Notes: a model not told the origin generated them from the letters alone. Numbered from the stretch's first letter, positions 1 through 7,190 are shown. The stretch: DNA of 14,586 nucleotides from Pseudomonadota bacterium (GCA_023458595.1 JAEWYT010000126.1:1-14586); one strand, 5' to 3'. Numbers and translations are program-made.

Positions 1-515
1 TGCTCATGCTGCACGGCGTCGTGCACGACACAGGCCGAAGTGAGCGGCAACCGCAGCCCGTCACGAAGCATCATGTACCGCACCCCGGCACCGGATGCGG
101 AGTGCCCCTGCCCTTGCCCTGCGACGGGGGCGGAGACGGCCCCCTCGCACCCCAGAAGGCTGGCGTAGCGACCATCCGCCAAGGTCGTGTCGGTGGTAGG
201 GCGTTCCTCTCCCGCGCCTTCGGGCCGCACAAGGTATTCCGGGGGGCACGACGCAGGAAGCTGCCCCGCAAGCCCTGCCAGAACAGCCATATCGGTTCCA
301 TGACCATAGCCCGTGGCGCTCAGCGAACCGAAAAGGCGCACACGCACCCCTGCGGCACGGCACAGGATGTCGTCCGGCAGGGTGGCGCACCGCTGCGCGA
401 AGTCGTAACCCGCCTTCATGGGACCGATGGTATGTGAACTGGAGGGGCCGGGTCCGGCCTCGAACAGGTCGAAAAGCGATATGGCGATGGCGGAACATGG
501 GACGAGAGGCTGCAT
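1..515 (-). CDS. sdaA: L-serine ammonia-lyase (iron-sulfur type), N-terminal part, runs off the left edge
   Basis: The enzyme deaminates L-serine to pyruvate and ammonia in the cytoplasm, using a 4Fe-4S cluster. Only the first 171 residues are in the window. They match the beta domain: SLFDLFEAGPGPSSSHTIGP at about residues 13-32, then MKAG, then a GSLSATGYGHGTD block at 63-75. The GPSSSHT and GxGHGTD motifs are hallmarks of this family. The Fe-S/catalytic alpha domain would lie beyond position 1, so I cannot tell a single-chain enzyme from a separate beta subunit. The ATG at 515-513 follows GGGAG with a 4-nt gap, and the SLFDLF motif begins about a dozen residues in, as expected for a true N-terminus. 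The gene is divergent from the CorC/HlyC-family gene. The family call is secure; the symbol assumes the single-chain form. Confidence 0.9.
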   Translation of the reverse strand, partial: MQPLVPCSAIAISLFDLFEAGPGPSSSHTIGPMKAGYDFAQRCATLPDDILCRAAGVRVRLFGSLSATGYGHGTDMAVLAGLAGQLPASCPPEYLVRPEGAGEERPTTDTTLADGRYASLLGCEGAVSAPVAGQGQGHSASGAGVRYMMLRDGLRLPLTSACVVHDAVQHE

Positions 516-989
516 GGTGCTCCCGTTACGGGCGGAAAGGCTGCGCCCATGATGGCACGCCATCCCGGTTTCCGGTTGAAGCGCCCCGCGGAAGGAACGC
601 CGTTGGCGATGGCGACAGTTGGCGATGGCGGCAAGGGGCCATGCCTCGGCATGCCTGCCGGACAACCACCGATGTCGACGGACACGATGGGCACGAGTGG
701 CACGGCTCACACGCAGGACATGCCGCACATGAGTGGGCACCATGAGCACGACGAATGCCGCACACTCCGCCAGCTTCACCCGCGCCATGCCCCCGGCAGG
801 AATAAGCCCGCGACCATCATGGTCCTCACAGACGGGCACACCGGAACGCACATGGCAACAGGTTGAAATAACGCGGTATCGACACTATGATGAAAGGCTC
901 TTCACGGTCAACCGTGCGGCATGTTACCTGTCACACTATTATGCAACCTGTAACCGCGCACCACACACGCACGAGGTACGCCGTCCACC
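516..989. other. Divergent intergenic region without a convincing gene
   Basis: This 474-bp gap separates two divergent genes. It holds a 16-bp direct repeat (602-617 and 618-633, one mismatch, core GTTGGCGATGGCG). It also holds a good sigma70 promoter for the rightward gene (863-891). In the presumed leader, ACCTGT occurs at 926-931 and 946-951, 20 bp apart, with GTTAC and GTAAC at the outer edges; this could be a regulator site. Open frames here are histidine-rich on plus (549-866) and CxxC-rich on minus (765-526). Both come from the same GGCAC/CATG-rich DNA, neither has a usable ribosome binding site, and I do not call them. I see no clear promoter for the leftward serine ammonia-lyase gene. 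Confidence 0.6.
863..891 (+). promoter_or_regulatory. Sigma70-type promoter for the CNNM/CorC-family gene
   Basis: TTGAAA at 863-868 (5 of 6 consensus bases), a 17-bp spacer, and TATGAT at 886-891 (5 of 6). The start point would be near 898, giving a leader of about 90 nt before the ATG at 990. The spacing is optimal. A second -10-like TATTAT at 937-942 lacks a -35 partner. Confidence 0.6.
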
Positions 990-2381
990 ATGTCCACATC
1001 CTTCGTCGGAGAAGGCTTCGCCATCCTGTTGCTCATTCTGCTCAACGGTTTCTTCGCCCTTGCCGAGATGTCGCTGGTCACTTCACGCAAACCGCGCCTC
1101 GAAGCGGAAGCCGCACGCGGCAACAGGGGGGCCGCAGTGGCCCTGCGGCTTCTTGAAACGCCCGACAGCCTCTTCTCCACGGTACAGATAGGTATCACCC
1201 TCATCGGCATTCTCACAGGTGCCTTCGGCGGCGCGTCTGTGGCTGCGCACCTGACCCACGTGCTGGCGGACATGCCTGCCGTGGCCCCCTACGCGGCATC
1301 TCTGGCTTTCGGGGTGGTCATCATCGTCACCACCTACCTGACGCTCATCTTCGGTGAACTCGTGCCCAAGAAGATGGCCTTCGCCTCTCCTGAACGTTTC
1401 GCGTGCGCCGTCGCCCCCGTCATGCTGGTGTTCATGCGGCTTTCCATGCCCGCGGTGTGGCTGCTCAGTCTCTCGTCGCGTGCGGCCTCCACCATACTTC
1501 GTATCCGCGAGGACGGGCCTTCCGTCACCGATGAGGATATACGGGGGATGCTCGCCGAAGGTGTGCGTTCCGGCGTGGTACTCGACGCGGAACGCACCAT
1601 GTCCGAACGCGTCATGCGCCTTGGCGACCGTAGCGTGACGTCCATCATGACGCACCGCACCCGCGTGGCGTGGCTCGACAGCGAAGCGCCGCAAGAGGAC
1701 ATCATCGAACGTCTTGCCGCCTCGACCTATTCGCGCTTTCCGGTGTGCGACGGCGACCTCGACAACGTGCTCGGCGTCATCAAGGCGCGCGAATACCTCG
1801 CTGCCTGCGCGGAAGGGGCCGACGTGACGCTCAAGAACTTCATGCGCCAACCCGTCTTCATTCCTGAAACGGCCCGTGCGCTCGACCTGCTTGAAGCCTT
1901 CCGCACCACCCCGCATGTCCACTTCGCCATGGTGGTGGGCGAATACGGCGAGGTGCAGGGCATCGTCACCCTCAACGACGTGCTCGAAGCCATCGTGGGC
2001 GACATCCCGAGCCCCGACGAGGCCGATGAGCCCGAAGCCGTCCGCCGCGCCGATGGTTCATGGTTGCTGGATGGCATGATGCACATCGATGACATGGCCG
2101 ATGTGACGGGTCTGCGCCTGCCCGACGAAAAGCATGGAGACTTCGAGACGCTGGCAGGTCTTCTGCTGCAACACCTCGGCAAGCTGCCCGCCATCGGCGA
2201 CACGCTGCGTCTGGGCCCCCTGCATTTTGAAATCGTCGACATGGACGGGCGGCGCATCGACCGCGTACTGCTCAGCACCGCCACCTTGAAGAATGAAGGC
2301 GCACCCGGCACCGACACCGCAGCGCAGAAGTCCGCCACCGATGCAGCCCCCCCGAAAGGCGGCAGCAATCCCGCCGCATGA
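990..2381 (+). CDS. CNNM/CBS/CorC_HlyC-domain membrane protein (hemolysin-family ion or polyamine efflux protein)
   Basis: This 463-residue inner-membrane protein has the full domain order of the CorC/HlyC family. A DUF21/CNNM region covers about residues 5-190, with hydrophobic segments near 8-30, 60-82, 98-123 and 138-160 and the signature GELVPKK at 122-128. A tandem CBS pair follows (about 215-340), ending in GIVTLNDVLEAIVGDI at 324-339. A CorC_HlyC domain lies at about 350-430, then a low-complexity tail. Characterised relatives act in Mg2+/Co2+ resistance or efflux, and one in polyamine export. The name hemolysin is historical, and the substrate here cannot be read from sequence. CBS pairs usually sense adenine nucleotides. 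The ATG at 990 starts a normal family N-terminus, though GAGG at 973-976 sits 13 nt upstream, rather far. The gene is convergent with the NFACT gene. Confidence 0.9.
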   Translation: MSTSFVGEGFAILLLILLNGFFALAEMSLVTSRKPRLEAEAARGNRGAAVALRLLETPDSLFSTVQIGITLIGILTGAFGGASVAAHLTHVLADMPAVAPYAASLAFGVVIIVTTYLTLIFGELVPKKMAFASPERFACAVAPVMLVFMRLSMPAVWLLSLSSRAASTILRIREDGPSVTDEDIRGMLAEGVRSGVVLDAERTMSERVMRLGDRSVTSIMTHRTRVAWLDSEAPQEDIIERLAASTYSRFPVCDGDLDNVLGVIKAREYLAACAEGADVTLKNFMRQPVFIPETARALDLLEAFRTTPHVHFAMVVGEYGEVQGIVTLNDVLEAIVGDIPSPDEADEPEAVRRADGSWLLDGMMHIDDMADVTGLRLPDEKHGDFETLAGLLLQHLGKLPAIGDTLRLGPLHFEIVDMDGRRIDRVLLSTATLKNEGAPGTDTAAQKSATDAAPPKGGSNPAA

Positions 2382-2463
2382 GATACGGGCACGGGTGGCA
2401 AAAGCAGCGCCAACGATACAGGAAGGGAATGCTGGCGGCTACGGCAACGCAAGTGGCTACGGC

Positions 2464-2485
2464 AAAACTGGCAGGAGTCCCGCCA
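2464..2485 (-). terminator. Weak candidate intrinsic terminator after the dksA-NFACT operon
   Basis: The arms TGGCAGG and CCCGCCA (2469-2485) can pair with one mismatch around a 3-base loop. On the minus strand the stem is followed by GTTTTG (T run at 2467-2464). It lies about 11 bp past the NFACT stop codon. The stem is short and the T run has only four bases, so function is uncertain. I see no equivalent for the convergent plus-strand gene. Confidence 0.3.
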
Positions 2486-2495
2486 TACCAGTCGT

Positions 2496-4235
2496 CTAGC
2501 CCGCCTTGGTAGTCGCCGCCTCGTTATCATGACCGGGCAGGACGCTCCCTTCTGCAAGGCGCGTCTCCAGCGTGGCATCCAGCTTCACAACCAGAGAGGT
2601 GAGCGTGCGTTCGACACGCACCTTGCCGGCAGGGGCCCCGCGTACAGGTTTCACGTCCTTGACATAGGCGCACATGATGCGCGCCTGTGCATCCTCGCGT
2701 TGCCAACTCTTCAGCCCCACCAGCACTCCGGCCTGAACGAGCGTCTGTTCCGGCACGTCATGGGCGGCATGGTCGCGCCGGATGACAAGATGCGCGCTGG
2801 GGCCGTCTTCGGCGTGCATCCACAGGTCATGCGGCGAAGCCAGTTTCAGCAGCGCGGCGTTACCCTCTGCGCTGCGCCCGCGCAGCAGCCTGAAGCCATC
2901 GTCGCTGCGGAAGGCCTGCACCGTCTTGGGCAGCCCCCCTGTCCGGGCACGCACCTGTGCCCCACGGCGCCCCACCTTGCCCGCGGTGGTGTCAGCAGGG
3001 GCATCCGGGGCGAGGCGCGCCTGTTCGGCAGCCATACGCTCTTCGCGCACGCTGGCCCTGCGTGATTCCAGCATGGCCAAGCCCCGTGCGCCACGGTCGG
3101 AACGATGGAACATGTCCGCCATGTTCTCACGCACGGTCTTGCGCGGGTCGAGGGCGATGCGTCGTTCGCCCTCCCCTTCGGGCACGATGACGTGATCGAG
3201 TCTGGCCTCGGTCGGGTAGCGATACAGCACCGCCTGCAACGCCACGGCATCATCCCGTTCCGCAAGCAGGGCACGCAGACGGCGCTCTTCACTGTCGAGT
3301 TTGGTGAGCAACCGTCCGAGTCGGGCCGATTCCCCCTTGAAGGGCCTTGCTGCCTCGTTGTGCCGGGTCGCCGCAAGGTCACCGAAGACGAGGGGTTCGC
3401 CATAGCGCAATGCCGCGTCCAGCGGGTCTTCGCAGACCACTTCACGCACATCGCCAGAGAGGCTCGAGACCCGCCCGGACACTGCCGCCCACGCCCCGCC
3501 AGGTGAGACGACGGGCATGCCACCGGGCTGGACAAGGGGCTGTACAGGGGGCTGGACAGGGGACTGTGCAGGGGGCTGCACGGGGAGTCCGCCGAGTTCC
3601 AGCGGCCACGCCGACAAGGCCACCGGGCCATCGCCACGTTCATACAGGAAAAGGTCGCCGCAGCCCGCCTCAAGGTCGACAAGCAGCGCCGCAGCGTCCG
3701 GTCTATCCATATGCAGCAGTGTCCGGCGCAAGGCAGGCGTGAGCATGGGGTAGGTACGCCAGGCTTCACTGACCGCACCTTCTGTCTGCGGCATGGCATC
3801 ATCGGAACAGGCGTCAACGAGCGTAAGGGCATCGGGCCATGGCCCGTCATCGGGGGCAGGAGCGAACGCCGAGGCCAGCGACACCCCCTCGCGCATGTCC
3901 ATCACCAGCCAGGTCTGGTCGGCCGAGGCGACACGCATGGCAAGACGTCTCTCTTGCCAGTGGCAGACGACATCTACGACACGCTTACCGCACAGGTACT
4001 TACGCAGCCGCATGGTGACGGCATCGGGAGTCGATGGTGCCGCAGGACGGCGTGGTGACAGGAAGAGGAGTGGAAGCTTGCGGCCGGCCCGCAACACCAG
4101 ATGTTGCTTATGACCGGCCGCATAGAAGGTGACGGTGTACAGATCGGGGGCGGGATGGTGGATCTTCTCCAGCCGCGCCCCCGTGAGCACGGGGGTCAGT
4201 GCCGCGAACACGCGGCGGACGACATGCGCGTCCAT
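2496..4235 (-). CDS. rqcH: NFACT-family ribosome quality control protein (RqcH/FbpA/Rqc2-like)
   Basis: The protein has 579 residues, close to B. subtilis RqcH (about 570). RqcH binds 50S subunits blocked by peptidyl-tRNA and adds C-terminal alanine tails to the stalled chain. The NFACT-N domain shows the start-proximal LEKIHHPAPDLY (22-33), a MRLRKYLCGKRV block (75-86) and LDPRKTVRENMADMF (362-376). A charged, probably coiled-coil middle spans about 300-410. The NFACT-R (DUF814) domain spans about 441-553 with DLWMHAEDGPSAHLVIR at 470-486, matching the D-W-H pattern of the family. E95-R96 may align with the Asp-Arg pair needed for tRNA binding in RqcH; I could not align it. A Pro/Val/Gln-rich insert lies at 218-237. 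ATG at 4235-4233 follows GGGGAG by 5 nt. It lies 19 nt after the dksA stop, so the two are almost certainly co-transcribed. Older annotations call such proteins fibronectin-binding. Confidence 0.87.
   Translation of the reverse strand: MDAHVVRRVFAALTPVLTGARLEKIHHPAPDLYTVTFYAAGHKQHLVLRAGRKLPLLFLSPRRPAAPSTPDAVTMRLRKYLCGKRVVDVVCHWQERRLAMRVASADQTWLVMDMREGVSLASAFAPAPDDGPWPDALTLVDACSDDAMPQTEGAVSEAWRTYPMLTPALRRTLLHMDRPDAAALLVDLEAGCGDLFLYERGDGPVALSAWPLELGGLPVQPPAQSPVQPPVQPLVQPGGMPVVSPGGAWAAVSGRVSSLSGDVREVVCEDPLDAALRYGEPLVFGDLAATRHNEAARPFKGESARLGRLLTKLDSEERRLRALLAERDDAVALQAVLYRYPTEARLDHVIVPEGEGERRIALDPRKTVRENMADMFHRSDRGARGLAMLESRRASVREERMAAEQARLAPDAPADTTAGKVGRRGAQVRARTGGLPKTVQAFRSDDGFRLLRGRSAEGNAALLKLASPHDLWMHAEDGPSAHLVIRRDHAAHDVPEQTLVQAGVLVGLKSWQREDAQARIMCAYVKDVKPVRGAPAGKVRVERTLTSLVVKLDATLETRLAEGSVLPGHDNEAATTKAG
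3525..3584. repeat. Five tandem 12-bp units inside the NFACT gene
   Basis: The units start at 3525, 3537, 3549, 3561 and 3573 and follow the pattern GGGCTGNACAGG with a few substitutions. Read on the minus strand they encode a Pro-Val-Gln-Pro run, residues about 218-237 of the NFACT protein. Because 12 is a multiple of 3, gain or loss of units keeps the frame. Confidence 0.85.
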
Positions 4236-4254
4236 GGCGACTCCCCGGCGGAGG

Positions 4255-4617
4255 CTAATCGCCCCGCAGGTGCTCGTCTTCTTCCTGCTTGCTCTTGCAG
4301 TTGATGCAGAGCTTCGTCACAGGACGGGCCTTGAGACGCGGAACACCGATCTCCTCACCGCATTCGTCGCAGACGCCAAACGAACCGTCGTCGATGCGCT
4401 GGATAGCTGCACGGATCTTCTTGATGAGCCTGCGCTCACGGTCGCGGATGCGGAGCGTGAACGCCCTGTCCGACTCGGCAGTGGCACGGTCGGCGGGGTC
4501 GGCGAAGATCTCGTTATTATCGGTGAGGTCTTCGAGCGTGGAATCTCCCTTCTGCTGCGCTTCATCCAGCATGGAGGCAAGCAGTTGCCGGAAGTATTCG
4601 ATATCCTTCTGTTCCAT
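4255..4617 (-). CDS. dksA: DksA/TraR-family zinc-finger transcription factor
   Basis: The protein has 120 residues, shorter than E. coli DksA (151). It has a helical N-terminal half with the tip motif DPADRA at 40-45, fitting the DxxDxA signature that reaches into the RNA polymerase secondary channel. A C-terminal four-cysteine zinc finger uses C83, C86, C104 and C107 (CDECGEE...KLCINCK). DksA proteins bind RNA polymerase and, with ppGpp, repress stable-RNA promoters and activate some biosynthetic ones. The start at 4617-4615 is supported by AGGAGG with a 6-nt gap. It is the first gene of a two-gene operon with the NFACT gene. The motif and all four cysteines are intact, so it is probably functional. 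Many genomes carry several DksA/TraR paralogues, so it may not be the only one. Confidence 0.92.
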   Translation of the reverse strand: MEQKDIEYFRQLLASMLDEAQQKGDSTLEDLTDNNEIFADPADRATAESDRAFTLRIRDRERRLIKKIRAAIQRIDDGSFGVCDECGEEIGVPRLKARPVTKLCINCKSKQEEDEHLRGD

Positions 4618-5318
4618 GTGTGACCTCCTCGCGAAATGGCACGGGCAGGATCCCGCATGGGGCTTTCAACCCACACGTCTTTGAGATCAAGCACACTCGC
4701 ATAAATCATCATGTCCATCTAGTAAAGGCCCGATTATGCCCGTAACAGAACTTATATGTATTGAATGCGCAGCCAAACAGATCCATGACGCCACCGCACC
4801 TGCACCACCACATGTCCGACACCCGCCCCAGCCGAGAGCGGTATATACCAGACACGCAGCAATGCGTGCATGATGGAGCACACCAGCACCCCAGGTTGAC
4901 CGCCTTCCGCGCGCCTCGCACTGCCAGCCCCGGTCGCTTGGCTGCTACGCCCCCGCCTGCCATGCCCCCAGCACCAGAGATGATGAGAGGACATGATTCG
5001 GGATATGCCAATGGCATCCCAAAAGGGCGACGCGACGCCCCGCCCGCCGCATCAGGATGTTCCATGTGCTATCTCATGCCGGGGCGCACGCTACCAGCCC
5101 GCATCCCCCTCCTCGAAGCATCTTGCCGTCGCCCCGAATACGGGATACTCGACCTTGTGCCTTTTGTTCTATCCCTTCTTGCCGCACTTGGTGACAAAGG
5201 GTGGATACGGGAGCGTATTCAGCGGTTTCGCCCTTCGTGCGGCGACTTTTTATTCACGCACAACCCGCTGACTTTTCACGCAACTTCTGAAAAAATTGAT
5301 TTTATCGAATCGCGTCGC
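4618..5318. other. About 700 bp without a supported gene, between dksA and the tRNA operon
   Basis: This gap sits between the 5' end of dksA (minus) and the tRNA promoter (plus). Next to dksA is an AT-rich patch at 4733-4760. On the minus strand it holds -10-like CATAAT (4738-4733) and TATAAG (4756-4751), but no good -35 box, so it is only a possible dksA promoter. Open frames at 4761-5468 and 4993-5271 (plus) and 4709-5065 (minus) lack ribosome binding sites and recognisable domains. The longest runs straight through a tRNA gene. A small RNA cannot be excluded. From about 5225 the DNA becomes AT-rich, leading into the tRNA promoter. Confidence 0.6.
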
Positions 5319-5347
5319 TTGACAGTTCCGGGCTGCTGGCGTAGAAG
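5289..5347 (+). promoter_or_regulatory. tRNA operon promoter with UP-like element
   Basis: A consensus TTGACA at 5319-5324, a 17-bp spacer, and TAGAAG at 5342-5347 (4 of 6). Just upstream, 5289-5309 is an A/T-rich run (AAAAAATTGATTTTATC core), as in UP elements of stable-RNA promoters. The expected start point is near 5354, leaving a leader of about 8 nt before the first tRNA. DksA with ppGpp commonly controls such promoters, and dksA is nearby; a direct link is only inference. Confidence 0.75.
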
Positions 5348-5361
5348 CCTTTCCTCGCTGA

Positions 5362-5436
<75 letters not shown>

Positions 5437-5447
5437 GCAAATCCGAT

Positions 5448-5522
<75 letters not shown>

Positions 5523-5529
5523 CATCGGT

Positions 5530-5604
<75 letters not shown>

Positions 5605-5636
5605 CCGCAACGCCTAGCCCTTCGGGGACACCGCAG

Positions 5637-5711
5637 GCGGGAATAACTCAGCGGTAGAGTGTCAGCTTCCCAAGCTGAAGGTCGCGGGTTCAAATCCCGT
5701 TTCCCGCTCCA
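5637..5711 (+). tRNA. tRNA-Gly (anticodon CCC), likely prophage integration target
   Basis: A 75-nt cloverleaf with encoded CCA. The acceptor GCGGGAA pairs with TTCCCGC. The anticodon stem TCAGC/GCTGA encloses loop TTCCCAA, with anticodon CCC at 5669-5671. The T arm matches the other glycine tRNAs. It is the last gene of the operon. Prophage tail genes begin less than 100 bp downstream, which marks its 3' half as a probable integrase target. The tRNA is intact. Confidence 0.97.
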
Positions 5712-5718
5712 AGAAATC

Positions 5719-5751
5719 AAGAGGCTTACGAACAATCGTAAGCCTCTTTTT
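5719..5751 (+). terminator. Strong intrinsic terminator of the tRNA operon
   Basis: A perfect stem AAGAGGCTTACGA / TCGTAAGCCTCTT with a 4-base ACAA loop, ending in a run of T (5746-5751) after the tRNA-Gly(CCC). The stem also has an A run on its 5' side, and on the minus strand TTGATTTCTT follows it. It could therefore also stop the convergent prophage late transcript. Confidence 0.9.
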
Positions 5752-5804
5752 CGTTTCCGTGGCTAACCTTTGGCTAACCAAGTGCCAAAACGCGCGCGCA
5801 TGAC
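5752..5804. other. Candidate prophage end / attachment-site region
   Basis: Between the tRNA terminator and the stop codon of the last phage gene, TGGCTAACC occurs twice (5760-5768 and 5771-5779) with an 11-bp period, about one helical turn. The inverted pair TTTGGC / GCCAAA (5769-5774, 5784-5789) overlaps the second copy, and an alternating CGCGCGCGC run follows. Paired short direct repeats at a phage end are typical of integrase arm or excisionase sites. The crossover itself may lie in the tRNA 3' end. The other prophage end is outside the window, so the core cannot be defined here. Confidence 0.4.
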
Positions 5805-6164
5805 CTAGCCCTTTTGCATGTCTGCAAGCTCGGTACGCAGGGTCTGGGCCTGTGCTTCGAGGGCTGCTATCTTGGCTTCGTCCTCTGCCGTCGCCGTACC
5901 TGCGAGCTTGGCGCGCACGGGGCGCACTGATTGCAGGTCTATGGCGTCGAGTTCGCGCTGGATTTGGGCTTGGCGATCTATCTTTGCAAGCTGCGCATAC
6001 GCAGAATCAAGCTCTGCTTGCGTCGGCTGCGGGTCTGGGAGGTTCCACTGGGTGATGGCGATCTGTCCCCCGGTGTGTGGACCCTGCTCCAGTCTCCACG
6101 CTATGAGCGGGTCGGCTTGTGGGAACATCAGCCGAAGCGCTTCATATATGCGTTCGTTCTGCAT
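5805..6164 (-). CDS. Small tail-fibre-associated phage protein
   Basis: The protein has 119 residues. The N-terminal part contains ITQWNLPDPQPTQAEL at about 37-52. A Trp-Asn plus Pro-Pro-Thr-x-x-Glu-Leu pattern of this kind is common in small proteins encoded next to phage tail fibres (XkdW/YorD-like, some fibre assembly proteins). Residues about 50-119 are charged, Ala/Gln/Leu-rich and look like a continuous coiled coil. It may be a fibre chaperone or a virion component; sequence alone does not decide. The ATG at 6164-6162 follows GGGAGG by 4 nt, and that site overlaps the stop codon of the fibre gene, giving translational coupling. It is the last gene of the prophage late operon. Confidence 0.7.
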   Translation of the reverse strand: MQNERIYEALRLMFPQADPLIAWRLEQGPHTGGQIAITQWNLPDPQPTQAELDSAYAQLAKIDRQAQIQRELDAIDLQSVRPVRAKLAGTATAEDEAKIAALEAQAQTLRTELADMQKG

Positions 6165-6173
6165 AATACCTCC

Positions 6174-7190
6174 CTAGCGTATGCGGGTTATGGTGGCCCA
6201 ACCACTCGATGCGTGGATACCCGCTGTCGTGCCATTCGCCTGTACGGTAAAATACATGATGTCACCTGCTTGGCATTCGCATACCGAGTGCATATACGGG
6301 TACAGCCACACGGCTTCGTTAGTGGGCAGTCCGACAAGAAGATTGTCCACATTGGTTACCGAGCCCGCCCTGTTTCTTTTCAGAAATATGGACGCGAATC
6401 CTTGTAGCGTGCCGCTCTCCATCAATGGAAGTTGCAAATCAAAACGGTACGTTCCGCTTTCTTGAATAGTCCACCCGAGGTCGCCGCTATCAGGAGTCAC
6501 ATTGAGATTACCGCTATTCGGCCCCGTGGTGAGGATGTTCGACAACACCCCGTTTGCCAGAGCTTGTCCGGCGGCGGTCGTTATCCTGTAATTGTTGTAC
6601 TTACCGACTTCGGGCGATAGTGCCCCTATCGCACCACGCACCGCCTCCGCAGTCTTCTTCCCCGCCAATACATGCCCCGCAGCCATGTCAGACGCGGCAG
6701 CCGCCAGCGTGGCCGTGACAGCGTTGCCGGTGCATGCCGCAGCCGTAGCCGCCTGTTGCGCCTGCGCCGCCCGCAGGGGCGGCATCTCTGCCCACGCATC
6801 ACCCACACGGCGCAGCATGAGCCAGTGCGTCGTCGACAGGGCGCAATCCACACCGCCCAGCAGGGCGATGCCACCCGCCCCCGTGCCGTGCTTCACCGTC
6901 ACGGTGCGCCCGCTGTTGGCGGCGCACAGCATGAGCACCGCCCCGGCGTGCATGTTGGTCGTGGCGATGGTGGTAAGGTCGTCGGCGGACGTACCGCCTT
7001 CGGTGTCGACGATGACCGCCGCCCGTGTGGGCGTTATCTGCCCGGTGGCGATGGTGAGCGCCTCGGCCTCGGCAGCGCCGGGGAGTTGCAGCGTGGACGC
7101 CAGCCAGCGTTCGAACTCGACACGCGCCTGTGCCGCCGTCCAGTTCGGGTCCACGTTGAACAATACCGATGCCTGTGGGAACACAGCCAT
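6174..7190 (-). CDS. Phage tail fibre / receptor-binding protein
   Basis: The protein has 338 residues. About 1-137 is an N-terminal region probably joining the tail tip, about 138-195 is Ala-rich and probably a trimeric coiled coil, and about 196-338 is predicted beta-rich. The last part holds SGTYRFDLQL (245-254) and a terminal GWATITRIR, resembling C1q/TNF-like jelly-roll tips found on phage fibres; this is resemblance only. The role would be host recognition at the distal tail. The ATG at 7190-7188 follows GGAGG by 5 nt, with only 1 nt between it and the stop of the tail-tip gene. The C-terminal coding half is clearly poorer in GC (about 51% over 6241-6540 by hand count) than the N-terminal half and the neighbours. 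That is a sign of an exchanged receptor-binding module. Confidence 0.8.
   Translation of the reverse strand: MAVFPQASVLFNVDPNWTAAQARVEFERWLASTLQLPGAAEAEALTIATGQITPTRAAVIVDTEGGTSADDLTTIATTNMHAGAVLMLCAANSGRTVTVKHGTGAGGIALLGGVDCALSTTHWLMLRRVGDAWAEMPPLRAAQAQQAATAAACTGNAVTATLAAAASDMAAGHVLAGKKTAEAVRGAIGALSPEVGKYNNYRITTAAGQALANGVLSNILTTGPNSGNLNVTPDSGDLGWTIQESGTYRFDLQLPLMESGTLQGFASIFLKRNRAGSVTNVDNLLVGLPTNEAVWLYPYMHSVCECQAGDIMYFTVQANGTTAGIHASSGWATITRIR

Noticed and set aside
549..866. Histidine-rich plus-strand frame (and a CxxC-rich minus-strand frame at 526-765)
   Set aside because: Both arise from the same GGCAC/CATG-rich DNA, have no usable ribosome binding site and match no domain I know; the plus frame overlaps the start of the CNNM gene promoter.
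898..989. Mg2+ riboswitch in the leader of the CNNM/CorC-family gene
   Set aside because: The leader is only about 90 nt, too short for an M-box, and I see no matching stem pattern.
4637..4660. Possible sigma54 promoter (TGGCACG) upstream of dksA
   Set aside because: It is on the wrong strand for dksA and the second element (TTGC) is missing at the required spacing.
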